Assembly (NCBI GenBank): GCA_036478235.1
Contig: JAZGDZ010000077.1
Coordinates: forward strand, 1-17,247
Source: JACZWZ01 sp036478235
GTDB lineage: Bacteria; Actinomycetota; Acidimicrobiia; Spongiisociales; UBA11373
Direction: 5' to 3'
DNA: 17,247 nucleotides
The position numbers and the translations under genes were made by a program. Every line of letters starts with the position of its first letter. The stretch's first letter is position 1. The notes beneath the pieces are model-generated. The model ran no database searches and was not told where the DNA came from. It saw nothing but the letters and a program-made list of their open reading frames with translations. Below, one piece after another: positions 7,228-15,227 of the stretch.

Positions 7228-8703
7228 CTAACGGCTCCCTTCCGTTTCGATAGCGTACGTGAAATGGCGACCGTCCTTCCCGGAGCCGCGACCGTAGCGA
7301 TGCCATTGCGGGAAGTTGAAGTCGGAGGTGACGGAGGACGGCAGGAGCACAACGGCCTCGAGAAATGCCTCAAGGTCTGGCACGCGGTAGAAGTTGACCT
7401 CGTAGCCCCAACCGGCCAGCTCGTCGAACAACTCGCGTGCCCGGTAGTCGTCCCAGTTGACCGAGAACCGGCTTATGCCCCAGGAGGTCAACATTTCCAG
7501 CGTCTTGTGCGCTTCCGCAGGCGCACCGACGATCAAGGGAGTCAGCCAACCGATGGGGCACTGCACGATGGCATTCGGGTAGTCGGCCCGGATGCGCCGG
7601 AATCCCTCTTCGTGGGTCGTCTCGATTTCCCCGTTGAACCAGAGCCGGTCCTCGGTGAATCCTTTATCGGCGACGATCTGCAACACCCGGTCCAGCACAT
7701 CGCGACCCCCTTTGAGGTCGAGTTTGATTCCCCTGTTGTGCTTGGCGACCTCGCGCACCATCGCGTCGAAAGTCAGCCATTCTTCGTCGGGGAGAGCCGG
7801 GATGATATCAAACGAATCGTGGCGGCAGATGAACTCGCCAGCGGAGTCCTGACGAATGTCGACCTCGGCCCAGAACACGTCGGAGGCGATGAACTGTCGC
7901 AGATTGTCTTCGTCGTTGACCCCGTGCCAAACGAGTTGCACCCGTGGCGGCAGCGCCTCCTCACCGGGTACGAGGTCCGTCAGACGATAGTCCCCGCCGC
8001 GAGCCGTGCCCCGGGGGATAGAGGCACGACGTGACTCGAAGATCGTGTTGGCGTGCAGGAGGAGCACCCCAGTCTCCTTGACCGCGGGTGCCAGCGCCTT
8101 GAGCACGGAAGGCTCGTTGTCGATGACGGCGAACACGTGATACCCCTGGGCCTGGAAATGCCGCAGTCCGTTCATCTTGTTCGCCTCGACGTTCTGGTCC
8201 CATTCGCCGGGATTCATCAAGAGGAGCTCATCGTTGAAGTGCACTCGATAGGGGTCTCCCAGCCGGTTCAGCGCTTGCAACGTCACGTTTCTCAGCTTCT
8301 CCGGCCTTCCCGAGATGAGGCCCACCGAGGTGTTGGGCTGAAGTTGGAACCATCGGATCATCGGGAAGACCCCCGGAAAGGGCCTGTGCGTGTTGAGGAT
8401 CGTGTCTTCCTGCCAGCGCTGCTCGAGGTACCATTCCACCACCGCGGGGCGCTCCGAGGCCGGGACCGCGACCTGTTCGAGAAGCTTCTCGACTTGATTT
8501 TCGTGCACCGTCACATCCGCGGGCCGCAACCGCGTGAAGTATGCGGTTCCCCGAGCCTCGTCGTAGGACTGGAGCACGGACAGCACGAAATATCGCATGT
8601 CGATGATGGTGCCGTCGATGTCGGATACCAGCATGAGCGGCTCACCGGGGTATTGAGTGCAAACCCGGAGGTAGCAATCGGCAAGCGCCTTCATCCAGCT
8701 CAT
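7228..8703 (-). CDS. HAD phosphatase fused to a FAM151/menorin-like phosphodiesterase domain
   Basis: The product is 491 residues with two catalytic-looking domains. Residues about 22-215 form a HAD hydrolase: motif I DIDGT at 28-32, motif II serine in LISGRPEK (S131), a motif III lysine near K176, and motif IV around IDNEP (194-198). Residues about 252-460 resemble FAM151/menorin (DUF2181), a PLC-like phosphodiesterase barrel: WHGVN (259-263), WAEVDI (278-283), RHDSF (294-298), GIKLDLK (325-331), LWFNGEIE (354-361). The acidic and His/Lys residues at these strand ends are those expected of the glycerophosphodiesterase-like superfamily. The pairing suggests sequential attack on a phosphodiester and then its phosphomonoester, but the substrate is unknown. 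ATG 8703 has GGGGAG upstream. No signal peptide is seen, so it is cytoplasmic. Confidence 0.8.
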   Translation of the reverse strand: MSWMKALADCYLRVCTQYPGEPLMLVSDIDGTIIDMRYFVLSVLQSYDEARGTAYFTRLRPADVTVHENQVEKLLEQVAVPASERPAVVEWYLEQRWQEDTILNTHRPFPGVFPMIRWFQLQPNTSVGLISGRPEKLRNVTLQALNRLGDPYRVHFNDELLLMNPGEWDQNVEANKMNGLRHFQAQGYHVFAVIDNEPSVLKALAPAVKETGVLLLHANTIFESRRASIPRGTARGGDYRLTDLVPGEEALPPRVQLVWHGVNDEDNLRQFIASDVFWAEVDIRQDSAGEFICRHDSFDIIPALPDEEWLTFDAMVREVAKHNRGIKLDLKGGRDVLDRVLQIVADKGFTEDRLWFNGEIETTHEEGFRRIRADYPNAIVQCPIGWLTPLIVGAPAEAHKTLEMLTSWGISRFSVNWDDYRARELFDELAGWGYEVNFYRVPDLEAFLEAVVLLPSSVTSDFNFPQWHRYGRGSGKDGRHFTYAIETEGSR

Positions 8704-8959
8704 CCCGCACTCTCCCCGGTCGCTGAAATATCGAGCTCTCTGGCAAGGGCCTCGGGTGCCATCGACTGAATCCTATCGATGGAGCCAGCCCCATACTGCC
8801 GGTGGCCCTGGGCTACTGCCGGTCTTCGGAACAGGTCTTGCCCCCGCCCGAGGCGGTGGAGACACCTGTCCGAACTGCAATAGAGATGGTCGGGTAGCGG
8901 TGCAGGATCGCGGCCCTGTCGGCTGGCCGCTACTTGAACACGACCAGGTGATCGGCACG

Positions 8960-9169
8960 ATGGCTGACTACGTGCTGCGCTTTGGCAGCAACCGCTTCGT
9001 TCTCGCGGACGTCCACGATGATGCGTTCGCGGCAGCGCTCCCAACCAAGCTGAGAAACGGCAAGCCGCAGTACATCAACGTGGTCGGACTGAACGACCCA
9101 ATCAGCTTCAACCCTGCTGCGTTTCCGGCATTGGACATCACCAAGCTGCCTGATGAGGACGAGGGTTGA
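8960..9169 (+). CDS. Small hypothetical protein
   Basis: The product is 69 residues (MADYVLRFGSNRF...), acidic at its C-terminus (LPDEDEG), without cysteines or membrane segments. The ATG at 8960 is preceded by AGGTGAT at suitable spacing. Amino-acid composition looks protein-like, with alternating hydrophobic stretches (YVLRFG, RFVLADV, YINVVGL). The frame is open further upstream to 8756 and includes a TCPNCNRDG segment, but that part is proline-rich and less convincing. The overlapping minus-strand frames look like shadows. A dispersed repeat begins immediately after its stop. I do not recognise a family. Confidence 0.5.
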   Translation: MADYVLRFGSNRFVLADVHDDAFAAALPTKLRNGKPQYINVVGLNDPISFNPAAFPALDITKLPDEDEG

Positions 9170-9170
9170 C

Positions 9171-9264
9171 GCGCGACGGATAACGCGCAAAACAGGGCCC
9201 CTCGTCCACTAGACCCCATCTCACCTTGCCGGGCTAGAGGGGGCGGGCGCCGCCGTTGCCGGTC
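9171..9264. repeat. Dispersed structured repeat, copy 2
   Basis: This is the second copy of the element at 5975-6067, in the same orientation. It keeps the GCGCG...CGCGC flanks of its first 18 bases and the CTAG-CCC / GGGCTAG hairpin (9209-9217 with 9231-9237), although bases between these parts differ. It lies between the stop of the small hypothetical gene and the 3' end of ppc, which converge here. Confidence 0.75.
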
Positions 9265-9410
9265 TAAGAGAGGGTTTGAAGAGCTGTTCGGCGACTACGC
9301 CCCCAACCGAATCTCGTCGTCGTCCTCTCCTCCGAAAGCGACGCCAACCACTTGGGGTTGAGGCGTTGATGGGCGCAACGCAGTGGGGGAAGGAAGCTGG
9401 CCGGTCCCCG

Positions 9411-12167
9411 TCAGCCGGTGTTGCGCAAGCCGGTGGCGATGCCGTTGATGGTGAGCAACAGGGCTCGCGCCACCGTCTCGTCGCCGGCGTCCTCCGCTCG
9501 CTCTCTCGCCAGCAGGGCCACCTGTAGCAGGTTGATCGGATCGAGATAGGCGTCGCGTACCCGCAAGGTGCGCCGGAGCGTCGGATGGGCACCGAGCAGC
9601 TCGTCGTGGCCCGTGAGCGCGGTCACCGCCTCGACGGTGCGTTGGTGTTCCTCGGTGATCCTGTCGAACACGGAGTGGAGTCGGTCCGGCACCAGCACCT
9701 CCACATAGTGCCGTGCCACCGTCAGGTCCGTCTTGGCGAGCGTCATCTCGACGTTGCCGATGAAGGTCTCGAAGAACGACCACTCGCCGAACATCTCTTC
9801 GAGAGTCTCATCGTGCCCGAGGCGACGCGCCGCCGCGATCCCGCTGCCGACCCCAAACCATCCGGGAACAACGTGCCTGGTCTGAGTCCATCCGAAAACC
9901 CACGGAATCGCTCGCAGACTGTCCAGCCCGAATTCCTTGCCGGGTCGCACCGACGGGCGCGACCCGATGTTCAGCTCTCCCAGCTCGGCAAATGGCGTCG
10001 CAGCCCTGAAGTAGTCCAGCGTGTCCTCGGAGTCGACGAATGCCCGGTAGGCAGCATGTGCCCCCTCGGAGACGGCATCCATGGCGCGGAACCAGCGATC
10101 GAGCGTCGCCTGGTCACGCCGGGGCTTTCGGTGCAGCAGGGATGCTTCCAATACCGCGGCCAGGGTGAGCTCCAAGTTGCGCTCCGCAAGGCCGGGGAGC
10201 CCGTACTTGTCGGAGATCACCTCCCCTTGCTCGGTGAGCTTGATCGTCCCGTCGACCGTCCCGAATGGCTGAGCGAGGATCGCCTCGTTGGTCGGGCCGC
10301 CTCCCCGTCCGATCGTGCCACCGCGGCCATGGAACAGGGTCAGGTGCACGCTGTGGCGATCGGCGGCGTCATGCATGGCCCGAGCGGCGCGGTGGAGTCC
10401 CCATTGGGAGGTGGCAATGCCACCGTGCTTCGACGAATCCGAGTACCCGAGCATCACTTCCTGCCGGTCGCCGCGCAGCTCGACAAGGTGCCGATACGAC
10501 GGATCGGACAGCATGATGTCGATGATCTCGCCGGCCCGGGACACTTCCTTGGTCGTCTCGAAGAGCGGCACAAAGCCGATACGGGCGACCCCTGTCGTCA
10601 AATCGATTAGCCCGGCATCGCGGGCCAGCACGGCAACCGCGAACACATCGGCGGCATTGGTCGTCTCGGAAACGATGTAGGACTCGATCGCCCCGTCACC
10701 GAACCGATCGAGCGCCTGGCGTATGGCGTCGAAAGTCCGCCGCGTGCGGCGGTTGCCTTCGGAAACCTCGAGCGTCGAGCTACTCAATGGACGCCGCGAC
10801 CCGAGTTCCCGTGCCAGCAGCTCGAGTCGATCTGCCGGTGCGAGCCGATCGTAGGAAATGCCGGCGACGTGCTCGTACATCTCCCCAAGAAGATCGTGAT
10901 GCTTGTCGGAGTGCTCTCTGATGTCCATCTTGGCGAGTCCGAAGCCGAACGCCGCCACCCGCCGCATGAATCGGGTGACCATGCCGCCGGCGATGAGGTT
11001 CCCCCGGTTCTCCCACAACGACTCGTACATGCGCTCGAGATCGGCCAGCAACTCGTCGGGAGCCCGGTAGCCGACCTCGTCGGTTCCTCGCCCACCTTCG
11101 AGCACGCGACGTCGGGTCACCTGAAGACGAGCGTGGATGAAGGCGCACTTGAGCCGGTAAGGCTCCCCGGCGCTGAGGGTCGAGAACCGCTTCCAGACGT
11201 CGGGGAAGGCCCTCCGGTCCTCCTCGAGGGACGACCGGAGGGCGTTGGACACAGGGGTGATCCGCTCGGACGTCGACAGCGCGGCCGAAAGCTCCTCGAC
11301 TGCGGTGATCAGCATCCGCAACCCATGATCGTGCTGCATCACCAAGACCTCGACCGTGATCTCGGGAGTAACAGACGGGTTGCCGTCGCGATCCCCGCCG
11401 ACCCACGTGCCGAAGCGCAGCGGAGCGGCACGAGGACCGAGCGGTGCTCCGAGCCTGGCAAACTCGCGCTCCACCGTGTCGGTGATCCGGTCGAAGGTGC
11501 TAGTGGCGATCAACTCGAGGTAGTACACCGCCGACCGTGCTTCGTCGAGCGGCGTGGGTTTCGTCGACCTCAACTCATCGGTCTGCCACATGAGGTCGAT
11601 CGTCTCCGCCAACCTGCGGTCAATGGTGGCAACGTCGGCTCGGGTGGCTCTCGGGTCGGACCGATCCTCCAACAGCTCGGCGACCATGGCGAGCTTGGAG
11701 AGCATCGATCTCCGCGCCGCTTCCGTCGGATGAGCCGTGAACACCGGGCAAACCTCCAGTCGATTCACGACAGCGCGGACCTCATCGAGCGGAATCCCCA
11801 CTTCGAGCACGCGATCAACGGTCGCCTCCAGCCATCCGGCGGTGCGCCGTGACCGCGCCGTGAGCACATCCACACGGTGAACCTGTTCGGCGACGTTGGC
11901 GAGGTAGAAGTAGGCGGTGAATGCCCGAGTGAGCAGGATGATCGTCTCCAGATCCTGACCGGCGAACAGAGTTTCGAGCTGGCGCGCCTTGGTCTCGTCG
12001 GGCCGATCGCGCAAGGCTTTGGTGAGGGCGCGCACCTGCTCGACGAGGTTGAGAAGATCCGGGCCGACCTGTCGGGTCAGGGTCTGGCCGAGCAGATCGC
12101 CGAGGAGACGGATGTCGACGCGCAACGCGGCGTCATCGTCGAGCAAATCGACCGGGTCGAGTGGCAC
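9411..12167 (-). CDS. ppc: Phosphoenolpyruvate carboxylase
   Basis: The enzyme carboxylates phosphoenolpyruvate with bicarbonate to oxaloacetate, refilling the TCA cycle; it is cytoplasmic. With the chosen start it has 918 residues, within the normal PEPC range. Visible signatures are VFTAHPTEA (catalytic His near 146), WVGGDRDGNPSVT, LGYSDSSKHGGIATSQW, FHGRGGTIGRGGGPTN, QGEVISDKYG, the substrate-loop region RAIPWVFGWTQTRHVVPGWFG, and the C-terminal INGIATGLRNTG. The start is uncertain. GTG 12167 is only about 15 residues before the conserved LRVDIRLLGDLLG segment, as in other PEPCs, but has no good Shine-Dalgarno sequence. TTG 12266 (with GGAAGG upstream) and GTG 12437 (with AGGAG upstream) would add 33 and 90 low-conservation residues. 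The gene follows the MFS gene on the same strand after about 330 bp. Confidence 0.95.
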   Translation of the reverse strand: MPLDPVDLLDDDAALRVDIRLLGDLLGQTLTRQVGPDLLNLVEQVRALTKALRDRPDETKARQLETLFAGQDLETIILLTRAFTAYFYLANVAEQVHRVDVLTARSRRTAGWLEATVDRVLEVGIPLDEVRAVVNRLEVCPVFTAHPTEAARRSMLSKLAMVAELLEDRSDPRATRADVATIDRRLAETIDLMWQTDELRSTKPTPLDEARSAVYYLELIATSTFDRITDTVEREFARLGAPLGPRAAPLRFGTWVGGDRDGNPSVTPEITVEVLVMQHDHGLRMLITAVEELSAALSTSERITPVSNALRSSLEEDRRAFPDVWKRFSTLSAGEPYRLKCAFIHARLQVTRRRVLEGGRGTDEVGYRAPDELLADLERMYESLWENRGNLIAGGMVTRFMRRVAAFGFGLAKMDIREHSDKHHDLLGEMYEHVAGISYDRLAPADRLELLARELGSRRPLSSSTLEVSEGNRRTRRTFDAIRQALDRFGDGAIESYIVSETTNAADVFAVAVLARDAGLIDLTTGVARIGFVPLFETTKEVSRAGEIIDIMLSDPSYRHLVELRGDRQEVMLGYSDSSKHGGIATSQWGLHRAARAMHDAADRHSVHLTLFHGRGGTIGRGGGPTNEAILAQPFGTVDGTIKLTEQGEVISDKYGLPGLAERNLELTLAAVLEASLLHRKPRRDQATLDRWFRAMDAVSEGAHAAYRAFVDSEDTLDYFRAATPFAELGELNIGSRPSVRPGKEFGLDSLRAIPWVFGWTQTRHVVPGWFGVGSGIAAARRLGHDETLEEMFGEWSFFETFIGNVEMTLAKTDLTVARHYVEVLVPDRLHSVFDRITEEHQRTVEAVTALTGHDELLGAHPTLRRTLRVRDAYLDPINLLQVALLARERAEDAGDETVARALLLTINGIATGLRNTG

Positions 12168-12496
12168 GACGGCGAGCGTACCCGGTGCCGCCGGGCTCGG
12201 TCTTACGGCGGTGACCGACGAGCTTGTGGGTGGTTCGGAAGTCTCGTTCGCGTTGCCAGTCAGCAAGGCTGCCTTCCAAGGCTGTTCCCGTGATGTTGTT
12301 GCTGTGGCGGCAGGCACACCTTCCTCGGAACTGCCAGGGATGTGTCCACCTGGTCGAATCGCCGCGTGCAACATACTGCGGATCCACGTGCCGGAGGCGC
12401 GTCTCGCGACGGAGACTTGGCTCCGGATGATCACCACTCTCCTGCTGCTTCTCGGCCGGCTTCACGCTTGGCCCAGTCCAGCAACCAAACGCCATT
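12168..12496 (-). other. Long leader region between the MFS gene and ppc
   Basis: This 329-bp stretch lies upstream of the chosen ppc start. On the minus strand it is open in the ppc frame from 12437, with two ribosome-site-like sequences: AGGAG before GTG 12437 and GGAAGG before TTG 12266. The encoded extension is rich in Ser, Thr, Ala and Pro and does not resemble PEPC. It could be an N-terminal extension of ppc, an untranslated leader, or a short leader ORF. I found no tRNA or clear terminator in it. Confidence 0.5.
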
Positions 12497-13765
12497 TCAG
12501 TGGGAGTCAGCGGGCGCCTGGTGGTGGGTCTCTCGCATCCGGATGGCGACGAGGGTGCCGGAGGCGGCGGTGAGGAGGGCGACCGTCCAGATGGCGGCCG
12601 GCGGATCGATGAGGTCGGCGATGATGCCGGTGAGGAGAGCACCGACAGCGAACCCGGCGTCGCGCCACATGCGGTAGACGCCGACGGCGGACGCCCGCCA
12701 GCGGGGATGGGCGATGTCGCCGACCGCGGCCAGGAGCGTGGGGTAGACGAGGGCGGTCCCGATCCCGAGCAGGGCCATTGCCGCCGCCCACGTGGCGAAA
12801 CCCGCTCCGGCAGCGATGATTCCGATGGCCACGGCTTGGGTCCACATCCCGGCCACGATGAGACGTTTCCGCCCGACACGGTCGGACCAGGCGCCGGTCG
12901 CGAGTTGCCCGAGACCCCAGACCGCCGGGTAGATGGCTGCCAGCATCCCGATGCGTCCCACCGAGACGTCGACGGAGGCGAAGAACAGTGGCAGCAGACC
13001 CCATGCCATGCCGTCGTTGAGGTTGTTGACGAGTCCCGCTTGGCTGGCCGACGAGAGAGATGGCTCCGCAAAGCTTGTTTGGATGAACACGTCCCGGGTG
13101 GAGAGGTCGTCTTCGAGGGCGTCACCGGCGGCCTGGTGATTGGCTGCCTCATGGAGGGCGAAGTGGCGGGTTTCGCGGACCGCGATGGTCGACAATCCGA
13201 GACCGAGCGCCGCGTACGCGATGCCCAGATAGAACGGCTCGGGTCGCAGCCCCGCCTCGGCGGCGATGAATCCGGTCAGCAGTGCCGTCACGGACACGGC
13301 CAAATACCCAGCGGCCTCGTTTAGGCCCATCGCCAGCCCGCGCTGTTTAGGTCCGGCCAGGTCGATCTTCATGGTCACTGTCATTGACCAGGTGAGACCC
13401 TGGTTGACTCCAAGCAACACGTTGGCGAACACCACCCATCCCCAGGCCGGCGCCCAGATCAGCAGCAGCGGCACCGGGAGCCCGATGAGCCACCCGGCGA
13501 CGAGCATCGGCTTGCGGCCGAGCCGATCCGACAACACTCCGGCCACTAAGTTGGTGGCCGCCTTCACCAATCCGAAAGCGATGATGAAGGTCAACGCGAC
13601 GGTGATTCCGGTGAGACCGAACTCGTCTTTGGCGAGCAACGGAAGAACGGTGCGTTCCTGGCCCAACATCCCACCCACGAGAGCATTGACCACAACCAAC
13701 AGCGTGAACTGGGCCAGGTTGGCGCGTAGGCCAAGCCGGATCCTGTGTTCGTTTGGTGCCGTCAT
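12497..13765 (-). CDS. Major facilitator superfamily transporter
   Basis: The product is 422 residues with about twelve hydrophobic helices in two halves. The MFS motif A loop is present in both halves: GVLSDRLGRKPML after TM2 and GAWSDRVGRKRLI after TM8. A hydrophilic central loop of about 45 residues (RETRHFALHEAANHQ... to SFAEP) separates the halves. The substrate cannot be read from sequence. The start ATG 13765 lies 2 bp after the stop of the CstB-like gene (13768), so the two are almost certainly co-transcribed and probably translationally coupled. By context it may export or import a sulfur compound such as thiosulfate or sulfite; this is inference only. A separate promoter is not apparent. 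Confidence 0.9.
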   Translation of the reverse strand: MTAPNEHRIRLGLRANLAQFTLLVVVNALVGGMLGQERTVLPLLAKDEFGLTGITVALTFIIAFGLVKAATNLVAGVLSDRLGRKPMLVAGWLIGLPVPLLLIWAPAWGWVVFANVLLGVNQGLTWSMTVTMKIDLAGPKQRGLAMGLNEAAGYLAVSVTALLTGFIAAEAGLRPEPFYLGIAYAALGLGLSTIAVRETRHFALHEAANHQAAGDALEDDLSTRDVFIQTSFAEPSLSSASQAGLVNNLNDGMAWGLLPLFFASVDVSVGRIGMLAAIYPAVWGLGQLATGAWSDRVGRKRLIVAGMWTQAVAIGIIAAGAGFATWAAAMALLGIGTALVYPTLLAAVGDIAHPRWRASAVGVYRMWRDAGFAVGALLTGIIADLIDPPAAIWTVALLTAASGTLVAIRMRETHHQAPADSH

Positions 13766-13767
13766 CC

Positions 13768-15114
13768 TTACGGGCGGCCTCCGAAAAGGGCGGCGGTCAC
13801 TTCCCTTGGCCCGCCGGTGGTGACTGCGACTACCTCGACATCGGCCTGCTCGAGGAGGCTGGCGGCGGTCATAGCCCGCTGACCGTGGCCGCAGTGGAGC
13901 TGTACTCCTCCTTTCAGGCGAGTCGCTTGTGCGGCAATGTCACCGAGTTCGAGGTGAATCGCTCCCGTGACGTGGTCCGTCTGCCATTCGGAGAGCTGCC
14001 GGACGTCGACGATCGTCCGGTCGGCGCTGACACCCCCGGCCGAGATGAGGTTCGTCTGTGTCACAGGCTGACCGGCGTCCCGCCAGGCGCTGATCCCACC
14101 TGCGAGTCGCCCTTTCGGCGGTTCGAAGCCGACGTTGAGGGTCTGCCAAACCAGGCCTGCGGAATCCTGGTCATCGTCGACAACGACGATGATGGGGTGG
14201 TTCGGGTCAACGAGCCATCCCAGCCAGGGGCCGAACTGGTCCCGCAACGCGATTGAGAGTGAGTTTGGTATGTGGCCGGCGGCATACCGGTCGATCGGAC
14301 GGGCATCGACGACCACCGCACCACCGGCTTGAAGTGTTGCGACTTCGTCTGGTGAGAGTGGACGCAGGACCGGCGGGTCTGCACCGTAGACGGCCGGTCC
14401 GGCGCGGTTGAGGTCCCGCATCCGGCCGAAATAGGGCGGGTAGGACCCCAGCCCCCCGAGCAGGGTTGCCACGAAGTCGTCCTCCGTGTCGACTTTCAGG
14501 AGCGGATTCGAGCGCCGTTCCCTCCCGATCGTTGTCGTCCTCTCCCCGGTGGGAGCAACGGAGCAGAACGACCCGGCCCCGTGGGTCGGGTATACCGGCA
14601 GATCATCGGGGAGTACCAGGAGCCGGTCCCGAATCGAACGGTAGGCCGCTCGAGCGAGCGGCTCCGTAAGGTCCGGTGAGAGCAGGTCGGTGCGTGCAAC
14701 ACCGCCCGTGATGAGCGTCCCACCCGAAAACAACGCAAGCGGCTCGGCGTCATCCAACAACAGGTAGGCGAGGTGTTCCGGGGTGTGCCCAGGGGTGGCG
14801 ATCGCTCGGAGGGTCATGCCGCCTAGGTCGATCTCGTCGCCGTCGTCGAGTCGGCGATAGTCAAAGGACAGGTCGCTTCCCGCGGGCGCGAGCAGCGTCG
14901 CTCCCGCTGCGATGAGTTCGCGGCTACCGGAGACGAAGTCGGCATGGAGGTGCGTCTCAACGGTGAACCGTGGACGCAGGTTTCGTTGCTTCGCCGCCTC
15001 GAGGTACGGCGACGGATCCCGTTCCGGGTCGACAACGAGAGCACTGCCGTCACCGAGGTCGACGACGTAGCTGCTGTTCCCCAGTCCAGTATCGATGACC
15101 GGCACTATGTTCAT
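13768..15114 (-). CDS. CstB-like persulfide dioxygenase-rhodanese-rhodanese fusion
   Basis: The product is 448 residues in three parts. An N-terminal metallo-beta-lactamase domain (1-190) carries THLHADF (H55, H57, D59), TPGH (H110), D143 and PTHG (H178). This fits the mononuclear-iron persulfide dioxygenases, and the HxHxDH second-site His is Phe here. A first rhodanese-like domain (about 255-350) has the fold motifs (VVVDARPIDRYAAGHIPNS) but no catalytic Cys, since its active loop reads DDDQDSAG. A second rhodanese (about 365-448) has an intact CGHGQR loop (C408). The domain order and length match S. aureus CstB, which oxidises low-molecular-weight persulfides to thiosulfate. It is divergent from an ArsR-rhodanese regulator and overlaps operonically with an MFS gene 2 bp downstream. 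Function is strongly supported by architecture. Confidence 0.92.
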   Translation of the reverse strand: MNIVPVIDTGLGNSSYVVDLGDGSALVVDPERDPSPYLEAAKQRNLRPRFTVETHLHADFVSGSRELIAAGATLLAPAGSDLSFDYRRLDDGDEIDLGGMTLRAIATPGHTPEHLAYLLLDDAEPLALFSGGTLITGGVARTDLLSPDLTEPLARAAYRSIRDRLLVLPDDLPVYPTHGAGSFCSVAPTGERTTTIGRERRSNPLLKVDTEDDFVATLLGGLGSYPPYFGRMRDLNRAGPAVYGADPPVLRPLSPDEVATLQAGGAVVVDARPIDRYAAGHIPNSLSIALRDQFGPWLGWLVDPNHPIIVVVDDDQDSAGLVWQTLNVGFEPPKGRLAGGISAWRDAGQPVTQTNLISAGGVSADRTIVDVRQLSEWQTDHVTGAIHLELGDIAAQATRLKGGVQLHCGHGQRAMTAASLLEQADVEVVAVTTGGPREVTAALFGGRP

Positions 15115-15125
15115 GAACAGACTCC

Positions 15126-15148
15126 CCCATATTCAAAGATGTATTTGA
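15126..15148 (-). promoter_or_regulatory. Operator-like copy A, near the CstB-like gene
   Basis: This contains the dyad TCAAAG-N4-ATTTGA (15133-15148). Read on the minus strand the 23 bp match copy B (15177-15199) at 19 of 23 positions. It lies 12 bp upstream of the CstB-like start, between that gene and its likely -10 element, so binding could block transcription or its early steps. Confidence 0.7.
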
Positions 15149-15150
15149 TA

Positions 15151-15180
15151 ACCCTACCGAGAACCAAAGTCTCTTGTCAA
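15151..15180 (-). promoter_or_regulatory. Putative promoter of the CstB-like/MFS operon
   Basis: On the minus strand a perfect -35 hexamer TTGACA (15180 to 15175) is followed after 18 bases by TAGGGT (15156 to 15151), a weak -10. The -35 element overlaps copy B of the operator-like sequence and the -10 ends just before copy A, so a repressor bound at both would cover the promoter. Confidence 0.5.
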
Positions 15181-15199
15181 AGATTCCTTTGAATATGGG
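15177..15199 (+). promoter_or_regulatory. Operator-like copy B, near the ArsR-rhodanese gene
   Basis: This contains the perfect dyad TCAAAG-ATTC-CTTTGA (15177-15192), followed by ATATGGG. Its last 13 bases (15187-15199) are the exact reverse complement of 15126-15138. Dyad centres of copies A and B are 44 bp apart, about four helical turns, so two dimers could bind the same face of the DNA. Confidence 0.72.
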
Positions 15200-15227
15200 C
15201 TACGATGCCAGGGATGAAGGAGGCCGG

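Noticed and set aside
8700..9044. Minus-strand frame ending at the ATG of the HAD-FAM151 gene (ATGA overlap)
   Set aside because: The stop-start overlap looks like coupling, but the encoded protein is mostly arginine- and serine-rich and resembles no family.
12133..13152. 339-codon minus-strand open frame overlapping the MFS gene and ppc
   Set aside because: It overlaps two recognised genes on the same strand in another frame, and its product is Ser/Pro/Arg-rich without motifs.
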